Assembly: GCF_019797765.1 (NCBI RefSeq)
Contig: NZ_CP081862.1
Span: 3,224,001 to 3,288,000, forward strand
DNA: 64,000 nt
Origin: Cellulomonas sp. C5510
GTDB lineage: Bacteria; Actinomycetota; Actinomycetes; Actinomycetales; Cellulomonadaceae
Direction: 5' to 3'
The notes below the pieces were generated by a model, which saw only the letters and a list, made by a program, of their open reading frames with translations, was not told the DNA's origin and made no database searches. Made by a program: the position numbers and the translations under genes. Below are positions 1 through 9,772 of the stretch, in pieces (the first letter of the stretch is position 1; each line of letters opens with the position of its first letter).

Positions 1-3000
1 CGCCCTCGGGCAGGTCGCCCACGGCGTACCAGCCGTCGCCGTCCGTCGTGGTCGACCGCACGAGCCGGTCGTCGGAGGCCGCGAGCACCCGCACGGCGAC
101 GCCCGCGATCCCGGGTTCCGCCGGGCCCTGGACGCCGTCGTGGTCGGAGTCGAGCCACACCCGGTCGCCCAGGGCGAGCGGGGCGTCCACGAGCCCGCCG
201 TCACGCGTGCGGTCGACGAACGCGGCCGCCAGCGAGCCGTCGGTGACCGCGGTGAGTCCCGGCTCGCCCTCGTCGAGCGTGAACGACGCGGTGCGGGCCA
301 CGACCCGCGACCCGTCCGCCGGGGCGGCGTCCGAGTCGGAGGCGGTGTCCCCGGCGAGCGGGGTCGTCCACCGGTAGCGCGCCGCCTCGTCGCCGGTGAG
401 GGCGAAGCCGAGCGCGTACGTCCCGGCGGGCAGGCCGTCGAACAGGTACCGCCCGTCCTCGTCGGTCTCGGTGGTGCCGAGCACGGTGCCGTCCGTGTCG
501 AGCAGGGACACGGTCACCCCGGGCACGCCCGGCTCGCCGGCGCCCTGCTGGCCGTCGGCCACCGTGTCGTGCCAGACGCGGTCGCCGACGGCGAACAGCG
601 TGCTCGGCACGGCGTACCGCACTCCGGCCTTCAGCGGCACGGACGCGAGGGCCGCCCGGCTCTCGGGCTCGACCTGGAACGCGAAGGAGCCCCACGCGAC
701 GGCGCCGTCCGAGGCGGTGAGCGGCGCGCGCTGGCTCCACTGCAGCCGGACCGCGCTGTTCTTGGTGAACCCGCCGACACCCGAGTAGTCGAGCACCACC
801 TTGAGGCCGGTGACGCGGGCGGCCTCGGCGGCCGTCAGCGCGCCGGTGACCTCCGTCCACGCGTCCGCCGGCAGCGGGTCGTAGGACGTCGAGGCGGCCG
901 CGGTGGACGTGGTGTAGTCGGCCGTCGTCACGAAGTACCGGGCGACGCCGTCCGTGCGGGACACCGCCCCGGGCACCCCGGTCACGGGACGCACGACGGG
1001 CAGGGTGCCGTCCCAGACCGGCTGCCACTGGCTGCCGCGGCCGGTCGTCTTCATGGCCTGGTAGTCGTCCGGCCGGGGCAGCATGTCGACCACGGTCACG
1101 GTCGGCGACGGCGCGTCGGCCATGCTGCGGACCTGCACCTGCCAGTCGATCTTCCCGCCCGGCTGCGCGTCGACCACGCACGGGTAGCGGAACCAGGTCC
1201 CGTCCGCTCCGGAGCCGCGCGGGGTGCAGGTGGTGGCGCTCGTCGTGGACGTCGCGGTGCTGGTGCCCGTGCTCACCCACTTCTCCGACACGAAGACCGT
1301 CGAGGCGTTCATGGACAGCGCGCCGGCCGTGACCACGCACGCGCCCTCGCGCCCGTCCAGCGCCTGGAACGTGCCGGTGACGCAGGCGGCCGAGGTGCCG
1401 TTGCCGGCGGGCAGCTGCACGACCGGGCGGCCCGTCGCGGAGACGGCGACGGCGTTGACGATCGTCAGGGTCGACGGCGCGGTGGCGATGGTGAGCGGGA
1501 GCTGCACCGTGACGGTGGCGCCCGGGGCGAGCCGTGCCGTCGCCGGCCAGGTCGCGGTGATCGTGCCGGCCTCCGCGTCGTGGACCACGCTCGCGGGCGC
1601 GCCGAGCGCCGGGTCGGTCGAGGCGATGACCGGATCCCCTCCCCAGCCCAGCGTCTCGTCGGCGGGCAACCGGTCGGTGACCACCAGACCGACCACGTCG
1701 GCCGTGCCGCTGTTCGCGACCGTGATCGTGTAGGGCACGGTGGCGCCCGGCGACCAGCCGCCCGACGGCGCGGCCGCCGAGGACTTCGTGACCGTGACCC
1801 GCTGCGTGCCGGCCGCGACCCGGAACGACGCGGTGGCCGTCTTCGGCGCCGAGGACGCGTCGCCGCGGGTCGCGACGGCGGCGACCGTGTTGGCGACGGT
1901 GGCGTCGGCGGACTCCCCCGGGTTGCGGGCGGGCTCGCCCCACGCCGGGTCGGCGCCTGTGGCCGCGGGCAGCCCGCCGGACAGGAGCTGGTCGCGCAGG
2001 ACGCCGGTCACCGTCACGGTGCCGACCTGCGAGCCGGGCGTGGGCAGCCGGCTGCCCTCGGGCGCCGCGAACACGACGCGCACCCCGACGACCTGGCCCC
2101 AGCCCGCGGCGGGCGCCGACCAGGCGCCGGCCGACGTGCGGGTGCCGACGGTCGTCCACGCCGCGTCGGTGACCGGCGCGGTGTAGGCGCCGTCCGCCCC
2201 GACGTCGACGCCCCCGCGCAGCAGGACGTCGAGCCGCGCTGAGGCCGCGCCGGTCGGCAGGGCCGTCAGCCGCACGCCGGTGAGGCCGACGGCGTCGAAG
2301 AACGTCGGGTCCGCGTCGGTCAGCGTGAGGGAGTCGGGCTCGGAGTTGCCGAAGCTCTGCACGTCGAGGACCGCGGTGATGGTGGTGCCCGCGTCACGGG
2401 TGACGGTCGAGGGCGACGTGAACCGCTTGCTCGCGAACGCCAGCACGTCCGGCGCCTGCACGCTCACGTGGTCCGTGCGCGTGGTGCTGCTCGGCGCGGT
2501 CGTGCAGTCCCCCGCGTCCGGGTAGGTCTCGGGCGAGCCGGAGCACACGAGCTGGTCGGCGACCGTGACGCGCACGGTGTTGTCGACCCGCAGCGAGTCG
2601 GCCTCGTCGACCGCGTCCTGCGGTGTCGTGCCGTCCACGAGGTTCGCGGCGCGCAGGGTGGTGCGCGCCGCCAGGGCGGCGACCGCTCCGGGTGCGATCC
2701 GGCCGGTGTACGCCAGGCGCAGGCCGACAACCGCGTCGGCGTCGACGCCCGCCGCGGCGAGGGCCGCGGGCAGGTCGTCCGCGAGGCCCGCGGCGCCCGC
2801 GTCCGTGACGGGGACGTCCACCGCGTCCACGACGTCGTCGGACCCCAGGACGTACGCGGTCAGGCCGAGCGAGGTCGCCCCGGGCAGCTGGGCCGGGGCG
2901 GTGAGCTCCGTGACCGCGTCGAGCGCGAACCACGCGAACGGCGCGTCCGCGGGCAGGCCCCCGGCGTCGCCGGCGGTCGTGCCCTCGAGGGCCTCCACCC

Positions 3001-6000
3001 CCGCCGGCTCCGTGATCGTCAGCGAGTCGACGGGCACGCCCGAAGCGTTGCCACCGGTGACGCGCAGCGCGGCGACCGCGTCGTCGCCGCCCAGAACGGG
3101 CAGCGGCACCACGTGCACGTGCTCCGCGTCGGACGTGATGTCCTGCGGGTTGTCCGACGACCGGGTCCACCGCTTCGTCGCCGAGGCGGTCACCGTGGTG
3201 GGCGTGAGCGTGACGGTGCGGTGCTCGATCCGGTCCGCCGCCGTCAGGCTGAACGGCGAGCCCCCTCCGAGGCCGTCGACGCGGCCGTCGTCCACCACGA
3301 GGCGTGGCACCGGGGAGCCGTCGACGTCGGGGTGGTTGTAGAGCGCGGCGTCGTTGACGACGAGGTGGTGGTCCGCACGGGACGTGGTGCGCAGCCGCAC
3401 CGACACCTTCACCTCGCGCGTCGGGCCGTCCGTGCCGGCGACCGCGTCCGGGACCAGGCCGGCGGTCAGCGTCGGGACCCGCCAGTCGGTGAGCGCCGCG
3501 ACGACGCCGTCGCGCACCCCGGCGGGCAGCGGGGTGACGACCACCCGCACGCCGCCGATGCGCTCCCGCAGCTCGTCGCTCACGACGGTCATGCCCGGGA
3601 ACACCCGCGGCTGCGCGACAGTGCCGCGGTACGGGAACGCCGCGACGGTCGCCCCGCCGAAGGTGACGTCGGCGCGGGACGGCCCCACGGGCACCCACGC
3701 GTCCGTGGCGTCGTCCCACTGGCTCCCGGCGAGCGACACCCAGGCGTCGTCCTCGACGTCGTAGACCTCGACGTCCGACACCTGGTCGAACAGCAGCGAC
3801 GGGTCGTAGGCGTCGGAGCCGGACCGCGTCGCGCCCGACGTGATCGCCGGCAGGCCGACGAGGTCGAACGTGTCCCAGAAGCTGTCGCGGCGGCCCTCGA
3901 GCACGGTCCCGCCGGACGTGGTGCTCGCGTCCGCGACGGTCACGCCCGTGAGGTCGTCCCGGCCGGCCGTGCCCCACGTCAGCGTCGCCTCGCGGGTCGC
4001 GCCGGAGCCGGTCGCACCCTCCACGACGGAGGTGCGCAGCTCCTTGACCAGCGCGGCAGGGCCGGAGCCGTCACCGCCGAGGTCGTAGCCGCGGACCGCG
4101 TCGCAGGACGCCGCGGTGACCCGCTCGGACGTCCGCGGGCCGCCGTAGTCGAGCACGGCCCGGGCCACGGCGCAGTTCGAGACCGACTGGTTGTCGGTGA
4201 ACGTGGTGCCGGCGTCGACGGCGACCGCGAACCGGACCACCGCCTGCACGACCTCGCCGGCGTCGTACGGCACGGGCTTGGCGGCGACGACGCGCACGCC
4301 GGTCCAGGCCTTCGTGGTCTCCGCCGACCACGGCGCGGCCGGTGCGGCCGACCAGTTCGTCGCACCCGAGTCGGTCGCGTACTGCACGACGGCGTCCACG
4401 TCGCCCTCGGCGGTCACGTCGATGTCGGTGGGCGCGAACCGGGCCCACCACGCCGAGCCCGACCCGGTGACGCGGGTGTCGTCGATGACGAGCGTCGTCG
4501 GCAGGTCGGTGCCCTGCGCCGCGGCGGCCCGCAGCACGGCCGTGACGTCGCCGCCCCGCACGTCGACGAACGGCTCGGGGATCGTCTTGGTGATCGTCGC
4601 GGCGCCGTACGGCTCGGCGATCGTCACCGAGTCGGCCGCGACCGGCTTGTTGCCGCTGCCCGGGGTGCGTGGCGTCGGCGCGGACGTCAGCCCGCCGACG
4701 GTCGCCTGCGTCAGCGCGAGGTTGTCCACGACGGTGCCGGGGGTCGAGCTCCCACCGGTGGTGACGACGTACGGCACGGTGGCGGACGCTCCCATCGCGA
4801 CCGCGCCGGCGAACCGGGCCTCGAAGCCGGTGACCGCCGACCAGGCCGGTGCGGCGGTGAAGCCCGTGAACTCGCCGGTCGACGTCGGCAGGGCGCTGCC
4901 GACGTCCCCGTGCCAGGTACCGGTCTCGCCGTCGGCGCGCAGGACGAGGTCCAGGCCGGTGGCGCCCTCGGGCCACACCAGCCCCTGGCCGTTCCCGGTG
5001 CCGGCCACGACGTCCGACCCGAAGCCGGCCATCACCATGCCGGAGGCGGCGAACATGTCGGCGTCGAGCCCACCGGCGCGCACGCCCTGCACCGCGGCGT
5101 CGACCGCGGCGTCCCCGGTGCCCGGCTGGTCGGCGAGCACGAGGGCGTCGACCGCGCGGCGGGTCCAGCTCGTCCCGGTGAGCTGCACGACCGCGAAGGC
5201 GCCGGGGTAGACCTGCGTCACGTCCGTGGTGGTGCCGGGGCGCACGAAGCGCTTGGTCGTGCCGGCGTACGGGTCCGGGTCCCAGATCCGGAAGTCCGCC
5301 GAGCCGGTCGACGTCGCGGGGGCGGCACCGGGCACGGTGGACGCCGCCGTGGTGTCGGCCGTGTTCGTGACGCGCACGGTGTGGAAGTCCGACGACGCGG
5401 ACGCGCTGGGCACGGCGCCCGCGTCCTCGTACGCCACGGAGCCGTGCCGCCCGGTGACGGCCCCGGGGGTGGCGGCACCGCCGGCCAGCTGCGCCGTTGC
5501 GACCTCGAGCGTGCCGGAGGCGCCGGCGGCGAACGTGCCCGTGAACGCGAGACGCACGCCGGTCAGCCGGTCGAGCTCGGCACCGGGCAGCGCCGCGAGC
5601 CACGCCTGCGCGGCCGTCAGGTCGGCGGCGGTGGTCGAGGGGCCGGCCACGCCGTCGTGCCACGTGCTGATCGCGACCTGGGTCGCACCCGCCGGCCAGG
5701 CCGTGAGCGACAGGCCGGTCGCGCGCAGCAGGTTGAACGCGTCGGCGCCCTGCGGCACCGCCGTCGGGTCGGCGGGCTCGTCGACGACCAGGGAGGTCGC
5801 GGTGTCACCGGTGCTCGTGAACGTCACCGTGGCGGTCCGCGCGGTGTCGGCCGCACCGGACAGGTACGGGTCCTCGGGTGCCCACGTCTTCGTCGTCGTG
5901 GTGGCCAGCACGGGCACCACGGTCGTGACCACCGCCACCGACGACGTGCTCTGCTCGACGCCGCCGACCGACGGCCGCACCGTCATCGTCCCGACCTGCT

Positions 6001-6661
6001 CCCCTCCGCCGGTCGGGGGCACGAGCGTCGCGTCGAGCGCGACCTCCAGGATGCTGCCGCCCGCCAGCGGCAGCGGGGCGCTGTCGGGGCCGTAGGACAC
6101 GAACGACAGCCGCACCGCCCGCACGGCGTCGAGCGACGCCGACGGGTCCCCGAGGTCCGCCCCGGACCCGTCGAGGTAGGTCACCGCGTAGCCGACGCTG
6201 TTCGCGACCGGGGCCGACGGGGCGAGCGGGGCGGCGAGCCGCAGCCGGTCGAGCTCGAGCGTCGCCGTCGCGTCCTGGCACGCCTCGTCCTCGAGCACGC
6301 AGTTCGCCACGAACGAGAACCGCACCGCGTCGCCGGCCTGCGCGGCGGGCAGCGTGTACCGCTCCCCCGCCGGCTCCAGCGGCGTCGTCCCCGTGCCGGC
6401 AACGACCGCCGGGCTGCCGTCCGCGAGCGTCAGCGTGAACGCGTCGTCCCCGGCGGCGAGGGCGGCGCTCCCGGCCGCACCCACGGCGAGGCCCGAGAGC
6501 ACCACGACGAGCGTCGCGGCCAGGGCGCGGCCGACGGCCGAGCGCACCAGGCGCGTGGCGGGTCCGGCGGCGCGGTGACGGGCGCGCGCCGACCGTCGTG
6601 CGCGGGGCGACGCGGGCGCGACGGAGCCGGGACGGGGGGCAGGGAGCGGCTGCTGGGCCAT
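1..6661 (-). CDS. Giant secreted surface protein with DUF11 and SdrD_B/CnaB-like modules, C-terminus off the left edge
   Basis: One frame stays open from an ATG at 6661 to base 1, giving 2,220 visible residues with no stop. The first about 70 residues are Arg-rich and then hydrophobic (core ALAATLVVVLSGLAVG, AxA at about 68-70), a long Sec-type signal peptide. The body is a series of beta-sandwich-like modules, several opening with a Lys-Trp/Phe signature (TTTKTWAPEDPY, GTTKRFVRPGTT, ASATKRWTRSSD, AFASKRFTSPST). A clear DUF11 module begins near residue 1,620 (VTVTKSSAAAPSGGWSPGAT). Two SdrD_B/CnaB-like modules follow near residues 2,020 and 2,160 (GDRVWHDTVADGQQG and GDRVWLDSDHDGVQG). Such proteins are cell-surface adhesins or structural wall proteins; any LPXTG-type anchor would lie outside the window. 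The ribosome binding site is weak. It sits directly downstream of map, where infA is common in relatives. Function is inferred from domains only. Confidence 0.5.
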   Translation of the reverse strand, partial: MAQQPLPAPRPGSVAPASPRARRSARARHRAAGPATRLVRSAVGRALAATLVVVLSGLAVGAAGSAALAAGDDAFTLTLADGSPAVVAGTGTTPLEPAGERYTLPAAQAGDAVRFSFVANCVLEDEACQDATATLELDRLRLAAPLAPSAPVANSVGYAVTYLDGSGADLGDPSASLDAVRAVRLSFVSYGPDSAPLPLAGGSILEVALDATLVPPTGGGEQVGTMTVRPSVGGVEQSTSSVAVVTTVVPVLATTTTKTWAPEDPYLSGAADTARTATVTFTSTGDTATSLVVDEPADPTAVPQGADAFNLLRATGLSLTAWPAGATQVAISTWHDGVAGPSTTAADLTAAQAWLAALPGAELDRLTGVRLAFTGTFAAGASGTLEVATAQLAGGAATPGAVTGRHGSVAYEDAGAVPSASASSDFHTVRVTNTADTTAASTVPGAAPATSTGSADFRIWDPDPYAGTTKRFVRPGTTTDVTQVYPGAFAVVQLTGTSWTRRAVDALVLADQPGTGDAAVDAAVQGVRAGGLDADMFAASGMVMAGFGSDVVAGTGNGQGLVWPEGATGLDLVLRADGETGTWHGDVGSALPTSTGEFTGFTAAPAWSAVTGFEARFAGAVAMGASATVPYVVTTGGSSTPGTVVDNLALTQATVGGLTSAPTPRTPGSGNKPVAADSVTIAEPYGAATITKTIPEPFVDVRGGDVTAVLRAAAAQGTDLPTTLVIDDTRVTGSGSAWWARFAPTDIDVTAEGDVDAVVQYATDSGATNWSAAPAAPWSAETTKAWTGVRVVAAKPVPYDAGEVVQAVVRFAVAVDAGTTFTDNQSVSNCAVARAVLDYGGPRTSERVTAASCDAVRGYDLGGDGSGPAALVKELRTSVVEGATGSGATREATLTWGTAGRDDLTGVTVADASTTSGGTVLEGRRDSFWDTFDLVGLPAITSGATRSGSDAYDPSLLFDQVSDVEVYDVEDDAWVSLAGSQWDDATDAWVPVGPSRADVTFGGATVAAFPYRGTVAQPRVFPGMTVVSDELRERIGGVRVVVTPLPAGVRDGVVAALTDWRVPTLTAGLVPDAVAGTDGPTREVKVSVRLRTTSRADHHLVVNDAALYNHPDVDGSPVPRLVVDDGRVDGLGGGSPFSLTAADRIEHRTVTLTPTTVTASATKRWTRSSDNPQDITSDAEHVHVVPLPVLGGDDAVAALRVTGGNASGVPVDSLTITEPAGVEALEGTTAGDAGGLPADAPFAWFALDAVTELTAPAQLPGATSLGLTAYVLGSDDVVDAVDVPVTDAGAAGLADDLPAALAAAGVDADAVVGLRLAYTGRIAPGAVAALAARTTLRAANLVDGTTPQDAVDEADSLRVDNTVRVTVADQLVCSGSPETYPDAGDCTTAPSSTTRTDHVSVQAPDVLAFASKRFTSPSTVTRDAGTTITAVLDVQSFGNSEPDSLTLTDADPTFFDAVGLTGVRLTALPTGAASARLDVLLRGGVDVGADGAYTAPVTDAAWTTVGTRTSAGAWSAPAAGWGQVVGVRVVFAAPEGSRLPTPGSQVGTVTVTGVLRDQLLSGGLPAATGADPAWGEPARNPGESADATVANTVAAVATRGDASSAPKTATASFRVAAGTQRVTVTKSSAAAPSGGWSPGATVPYTITVANSGTADVVGLVVTDRLPADETLGWGGDPVIASTDPALGAPASVVHDAEAGTITATWPATARLAPGATVTVQLPLTIATAPSTLTIVNAVAVSATGRPVVQLPAGNGTSAACVTGTFQALDGREGACVVTAGALSMNASTVFVSEKWVSTGTSTATSTTSATTCTPRGSGADGTWFRYPCVVDAQPGGKIDWQVQVRSMADAPSPTVTVVDMLPRPDDYQAMKTTGRGSQWQPVWDGTLPVVRPVTGVPGAVSRTDGVARYFVTTADYTTSTAAASTSYDPLPADAWTEVTGALTAAEAARVTGLKVVLDYSGVGGFTKNSAVRLQWSQRAPLTASDGAVAWGSFAFQVEPESRAALASVPLKAGVRYAVPSTLFAVGDRVWHDTVADGQQGAGEPGVPGVTVSLLDTDGTVLGTTETDEDGRYLFDGLPAGTYALGFALTGDEAARYRWTTPLAGDTASDSDAAPADGSRVVARTASFTLDEGEPGLTAVTDGSLAAAFVDRTRDGGLVDAPLALGDRVWLDSDHDGVQGPAEPGIAGVAVRVLAASDDRLVRSTTTDGDGWYAVGDLPEG

Positions 6662-6775
6662 GACCATCCGAGGGACGCAGGGGCGCGTCCGACCGGGGGA
6701 CCGGAACGCGCTGACGTCCCTGATTCGGCAGGCAACCGTGTCCGGTTGAGCCGACTTTGACCGGGCTTGGGTGCT

Positions 6776-6789
6776 ATCACCCGGGTGAT
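6776..6789. promoter_or_regulatory. 14 bp perfect palindrome upstream of the surface-protein gene
   Basis: ATCACCCGGGTGAT is a perfect palindrome about 115 bp upstream of the giant surface-protein start and 47 bp beyond the map stop codon. A half-site-like TCACCCG follows at 6795-6801. The 12 bp core recurs at 57629-57640 in another promoter region. A dimeric repressor or activator could bind here; the regulator is unknown. Confidence 0.5.
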
Positions 6790-6835
6790 TCGCGTCACCC
6801 GAGGGGGTGGCGGGCCCCGGTCGACCCCTGGGGGG

Positions 6836-7669
6836 TCAGGCCAGCGGCGCGACCGTGACCCCGCGGGCGGCGAGCTCAGCCGCCCCGCCGTCCACCGCCG
6901 TCAGCACCCAGATCCCGCCGTCGAGCAGCGCGACGGTGTGCTCCCAGTGCGCGGCCCGCGACCCGTCGACCGTCACCACGGTCCAGTCGTCCTCGAGCAC
7001 CTCGGTGCCCGACCCGCCGCGCGTGACCATCGGCTCGATCGCCAGGCACATCCCCGGGCGCAGCCGCGGCCCGCGGTCCCGCGTGCGGTAGTTCGGCACG
7101 TCCGGCGGCTGGTGCATCGCCGACCCGATCCCGTGCCCGACGTAGTCCTGCACGATCCCGAACGTCCCGCCCGCGGCCTCGACGCTCCGCTCCACGGCGT
7201 CGCCCACGACTCCCAGCCGCTCGGCGACGGGGTCACCCGACGCGAGCGCGGCGATGCCGTCCCACATGGCGCGCTCGGTCACGGCCGCGAGCTCGACGTC
7301 GGCCGGGTCGGCCTCGGGGAGCACGAGCGTCAGCGCCGAGTCGCCGTGCCAGCCCTCGACGATCGCGCCGCAGTCGATGGACACCACGTCGCCGGGCTCC
7401 AGCACGCGGCCCGACGGGATGCCGTGCACGACCTCGTCGTTCACCGAGACGCAGATGGTCGCCGGGTAGTCGTAGTAGCCGAGGAACGACGGCTCGGCGC
7501 CTGCGTCCGCGATCACCGCGGCCGCCGCGGCGTCCAGGTCGGCGGTCGTCACGCCAGGGCGGGCCGCGGCGCGCGCCGCCGCCAGGGCGTCCGCCACCAC
7601 CAGGCCCGCGCGCCGCATGAGCAGCACCTGCTCCGGCGTCTTCAGCTCGATCCGCTCACGTCCGAACAC
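6836..7669 (-). CDS. map: Type I methionine aminopeptidase
   Basis: 277 residues starting at GTG. It removes the initiator methionine from nascent proteins in the cytoplasm. All five metal ligands of the family are visible: D99 (SIDCGA), D110 (GWHGDSA), H179 (GHGIG), E212 (AIEPM) and E243 (HWEHTVAL), plus the substrate His82 in VVHGIP. There is no N-terminal zinc-finger or SH3-binding extension, so it is the short bacterial class Ia form. It follows adk with a 14 bp gap and is probably cotranscribed from secY, the usual secY-adk-map order. In many actinobacteria infA follows; here the giant surface gene does. Confidence 0.5.
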   Translation of the reverse strand: MFGRERIELKTPEQVLLMRRAGLVVADALAAARAAARPGVTTADLDAAAAAVIADAGAEPSFLGYYDYPATICVSVNDEVVHGIPSGRVLEPGDVVSIDCGAIVEGWHGDSALTLVLPEADPADVELAAVTERAMWDGIAALASGDPVAERLGVVGDAVERSVEAAGGTFGIVQDYVGHGIGSAMHQPPDVPNYRTRDRGPRLRPGMCLAIEPMVTRGGSGTEVLEDDWTVVTVDGSRAAHWEHTVALLDGGIWVLTAVDGGAAELAARGVTVAPLA

Positions 7670-7683
7670 GAGGAACCCCGCCG

Positions 7684-8262
7684 TCAGCCGACGCGGGTCG
7701 CCAGGGCCTCGACCAGGCGCCCGGTGACCTCGTCGACCTCGCCGATGCCGTCGACCTGCAGCAGCAGGCCGCGCTCGGCGTACACGCCCGAGATCGGCGC
7801 GGTCTGCTCGGCGTACACGTCCAGCCGGTGCCGGATGACCGGCTCCGTGTCGTCCGCGCGGCCCTCGATCTCCGCGCGCTTCAGCAGGCGCTCCACCACG
7901 ACGTCGGCGTCCGCGGTGATCTCCAGCGCGGCGTCCAGCGTCAGGCCCTGGTCCGCCAGCACGGCGTCGAGCTCCGCGACCTGCGCCACGTTGCGCGGGT
8001 AGCCGTCGAGCAGGAAGCCCTGCGCGGCGTCCGGCTGTGCGAGCCGGTCCCGCACCATCGCGTTCGTCACCGAGTCCGGCACCAGGGCGCCGCGCGCGGT
8101 GTACTCCTGCGCGGTGCGGCCCAGCTCGGTGCCGCCCTTGATGTTCGCGCGGAAGATGTCGCCGGTCGAGATGGCCGGGACACCCAGCCGCTCGGCGAGA
8201 CGGACGGCCTGCGTGCCCTTGCCGGCCCCGGGCGGACCCAGGAGGACGAGGCGAGCGCTCAT
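7684..8262 (-). CDS. adk: Adenylate kinase
   Basis: 192 residues. Catalyses ATP + AMP to 2 ADP in the cytoplasm. The P-loop GPPGAGKG is at residues 9-16, followed by the AMP-site STGDIFR and the DGYPRN motif. The LID region (KRAEIEGRADDTEPVI) is the short form with no four-cysteine zinc site, as usual in actinobacteria. The ATG overlaps the secY stop codon (ATGA), which decides this start over longer in-frame extensions and implies translational coupling. map follows 14 bp later. Confidence 0.5.
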   Translation of the reverse strand: MSARLVLLGPPGAGKGTQAVRLAERLGVPAISTGDIFRANIKGGTELGRTAQEYTARGALVPDSVTNAMVRDRLAQPDAAQGFLLDGYPRNVAQVAELDAVLADQGLTLDAALEITADADVVVERLLKRAEIEGRADDTEPVIRHRLDVYAEQTAPISGVYAERGLLLQVDGIGEVDEVTGRLVEALATRVG

Positions 8263-9557
8263 CGGAGGAACCCTTCGTAGTGCCGCTGCTGGAGCTGCGA
8301 CTCGATCTGCTTCACGGTCTCGAGGCCGACGCCCACCACGATGAGGATCGACGAGCCGCCGAACGGGATGTTCGTCCCGACGCCGAGCACGATGAACGCG
8401 ATCGTGGGGATGAGCGCGACCAGCGCGAGGTAGATCGACCCGGGCGCCGTGATGCGGGTGATGACGTAGTCCAGGTACTCGGCCGTGGGGCGGCCGGCGC
8501 GGATGCCGGGGATGAACCCGCCGTACCGCTTCATGTTGTCCGCGACCTCGTCCGGGTTGAACGTGATCGCCGTGTAGAAGTAGCAGAAGAAGATGATCAG
8601 CAGCACGTACAGCGCGATGTGCAGCGGGGCGTCCGTGGCCGCGAGGTTGTTCGCCACCCACTGCTTCCAGCCCGCGGTCTGGTCCCCGAAGCCGGCCAGC
8701 AGCGCCGGCACCTGCAGCAGCGAGGACGCGAAGATCACCGGGATGACGCCGGCCATGTTGATCTTGATCGGGATGTACGTGGAGGACCCGCCGTACATGC
8801 GGCGGCCGACCATGCGCTTCGCGTACTGCACCGGCACCCGGCGCTGCGACTGCTCGACGAAGACCACCAGCGCGATGACCAGCACGATGATCGCCATCAC
8901 GACGAGGAACGCACCGATGCCGCCGGAGCCGCCCGCGATCGACCACATGGCGCCCGGGAACGACGCGGCGATCGAGGTGAAGATCAGCAGGGACATGCCG
9001 TTGCCGACGCCGCGCTCGGTGATGAGCTCGCCGAGCCACATGATGAGGCCGGTACCCGCGGTCATCGTGAGGATCATGATGAGCGTCGTGACGATGCCGC
9101 CGTCCGGGATCACGTCCACGGAGCAGCCCGGGAAGAGCTGCCCGTTGCGAGCCGTGATGATGACGGTCGTCGACTGCAGGACCGCCAGGCCGATCGTCAG
9201 GTAGCGCGTGTACTGCGTGAGCTTCGCGGTGCCCGACTGGCCCTCCTTGTGCAGGGCCTCGAAGTGCGGGATGACCACGCGCAGCAGCTGGATGATGATG
9301 CTCGCCGTGATGTACGGCATGATCCCCAGCGCGAACACCGACAGCTGCAGCAGCGCACCGCCGCTGAACAGGTTCACCAGGCCGAGCAGCGTGTTGTCCT
9401 CGCCGACGTCGGCGATGCAGACCTGCACGTTCGGGTAGGACACGCCCGGCGTCGGCAGGAACGATCCGATCCGGAATACGACCATGATCCCGATCGTGAA
9501 CAGCAGCTTGCGCCGCAGGTCAGGTGTCCTGAACGCCCGCACGAATGCGCTGAGCAC
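8259..9557 (-). CDS. secY: Preprotein translocase channel subunit SecY
   Basis: 432 residues with about ten hydrophobic transmembrane segments, matching family length. SecY forms the protein-conducting channel of the SecYEG translocon in the plasma membrane. The start is GTG at 9557 with a strong Shine-Dalgarno AGGAGG five bases upstream. Recognisable stretches include the N-terminal amphipathic DLRRKLLFTIGIMVVFRIG, the plug region near FSGGALLQLSVFALGIMPYI and the conserved cytoplasmic loop EQSQRRVPVQYAKR. The gene is separated from rplO by 215 bp containing a terminator-like hairpin; a weak -10-like TAGGGT lies at 9657-9662, so secY-adk-map may have its own promoter. Confidence 0.5.
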   Translation of the reverse strand: MLSAFVRAFRTPDLRRKLLFTIGIMVVFRIGSFLPTPGVSYPNVQVCIADVGEDNTLLGLVNLFSGGALLQLSVFALGIMPYITASIIIQLLRVVIPHFEALHKEGQSGTAKLTQYTRYLTIGLAVLQSTTVIITARNGQLFPGCSVDVIPDGGIVTTLIMILTMTAGTGLIMWLGELITERGVGNGMSLLIFTSIAASFPGAMWSIAGGSGGIGAFLVVMAIIVLVIALVVFVEQSQRRVPVQYAKRMVGRRMYGGSSTYIPIKINMAGVIPVIFASSLLQVPALLAGFGDQTAGWKQWVANNLAATDAPLHIALYVLLIIFFCYFYTAITFNPDEVADNMKRYGGFIPGIRAGRPTAEYLDYVITRITAPGSIYLALVALIPTIAFIVLGVGTNIPFGGSSILIVVGVGLETVKQIESQLQQRHYEGFLR

Positions 9558-9721
9558 GTGTCCTCCTGCTCCGCCGAAGCGGGATGTCGTGGAACCGGCC
9601 GGCCTGCGGGTGAGGCGACCACGTCGGGCGAGCGTCGCCGCTCGCCGCCCTGCCGCACCCTAACGGACTTCCGTCGGGGATCCGGCATGCCCGGACGTCA
9701 CCACGGCCGGGGCGGGAAGCG

Positions 9722-9764
9722 GAACGGGGCCGGCAGGGGCATGGTGCCTCCGCCGACCCCGTTC
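9722..9764 (-). terminator. Hairpin terminator downstream of rplO
   Basis: On the minus-strand RNA a 13 bp stem (GAACGGGGUCGGC with GCCGGCCCCGUUC, one G-U pair) starts 8 bases after the rplO stop codon. No U-tract follows, which is common for actinobacterial terminators. It would end or attenuate the S10-spc transcript before secY. Confidence 0.5.
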
Positions 9765-9772
9765 GCTGGGGA

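Noticed and set aside
2468..6760. Long open frame on the plus strand opposite the surface-protein gene
   Set aside because: It is Arg/Gly/His-rich with no recognisable motif, an effect of high GC in the opposite strand; the minus-strand frame has a signal peptide and clear domains.
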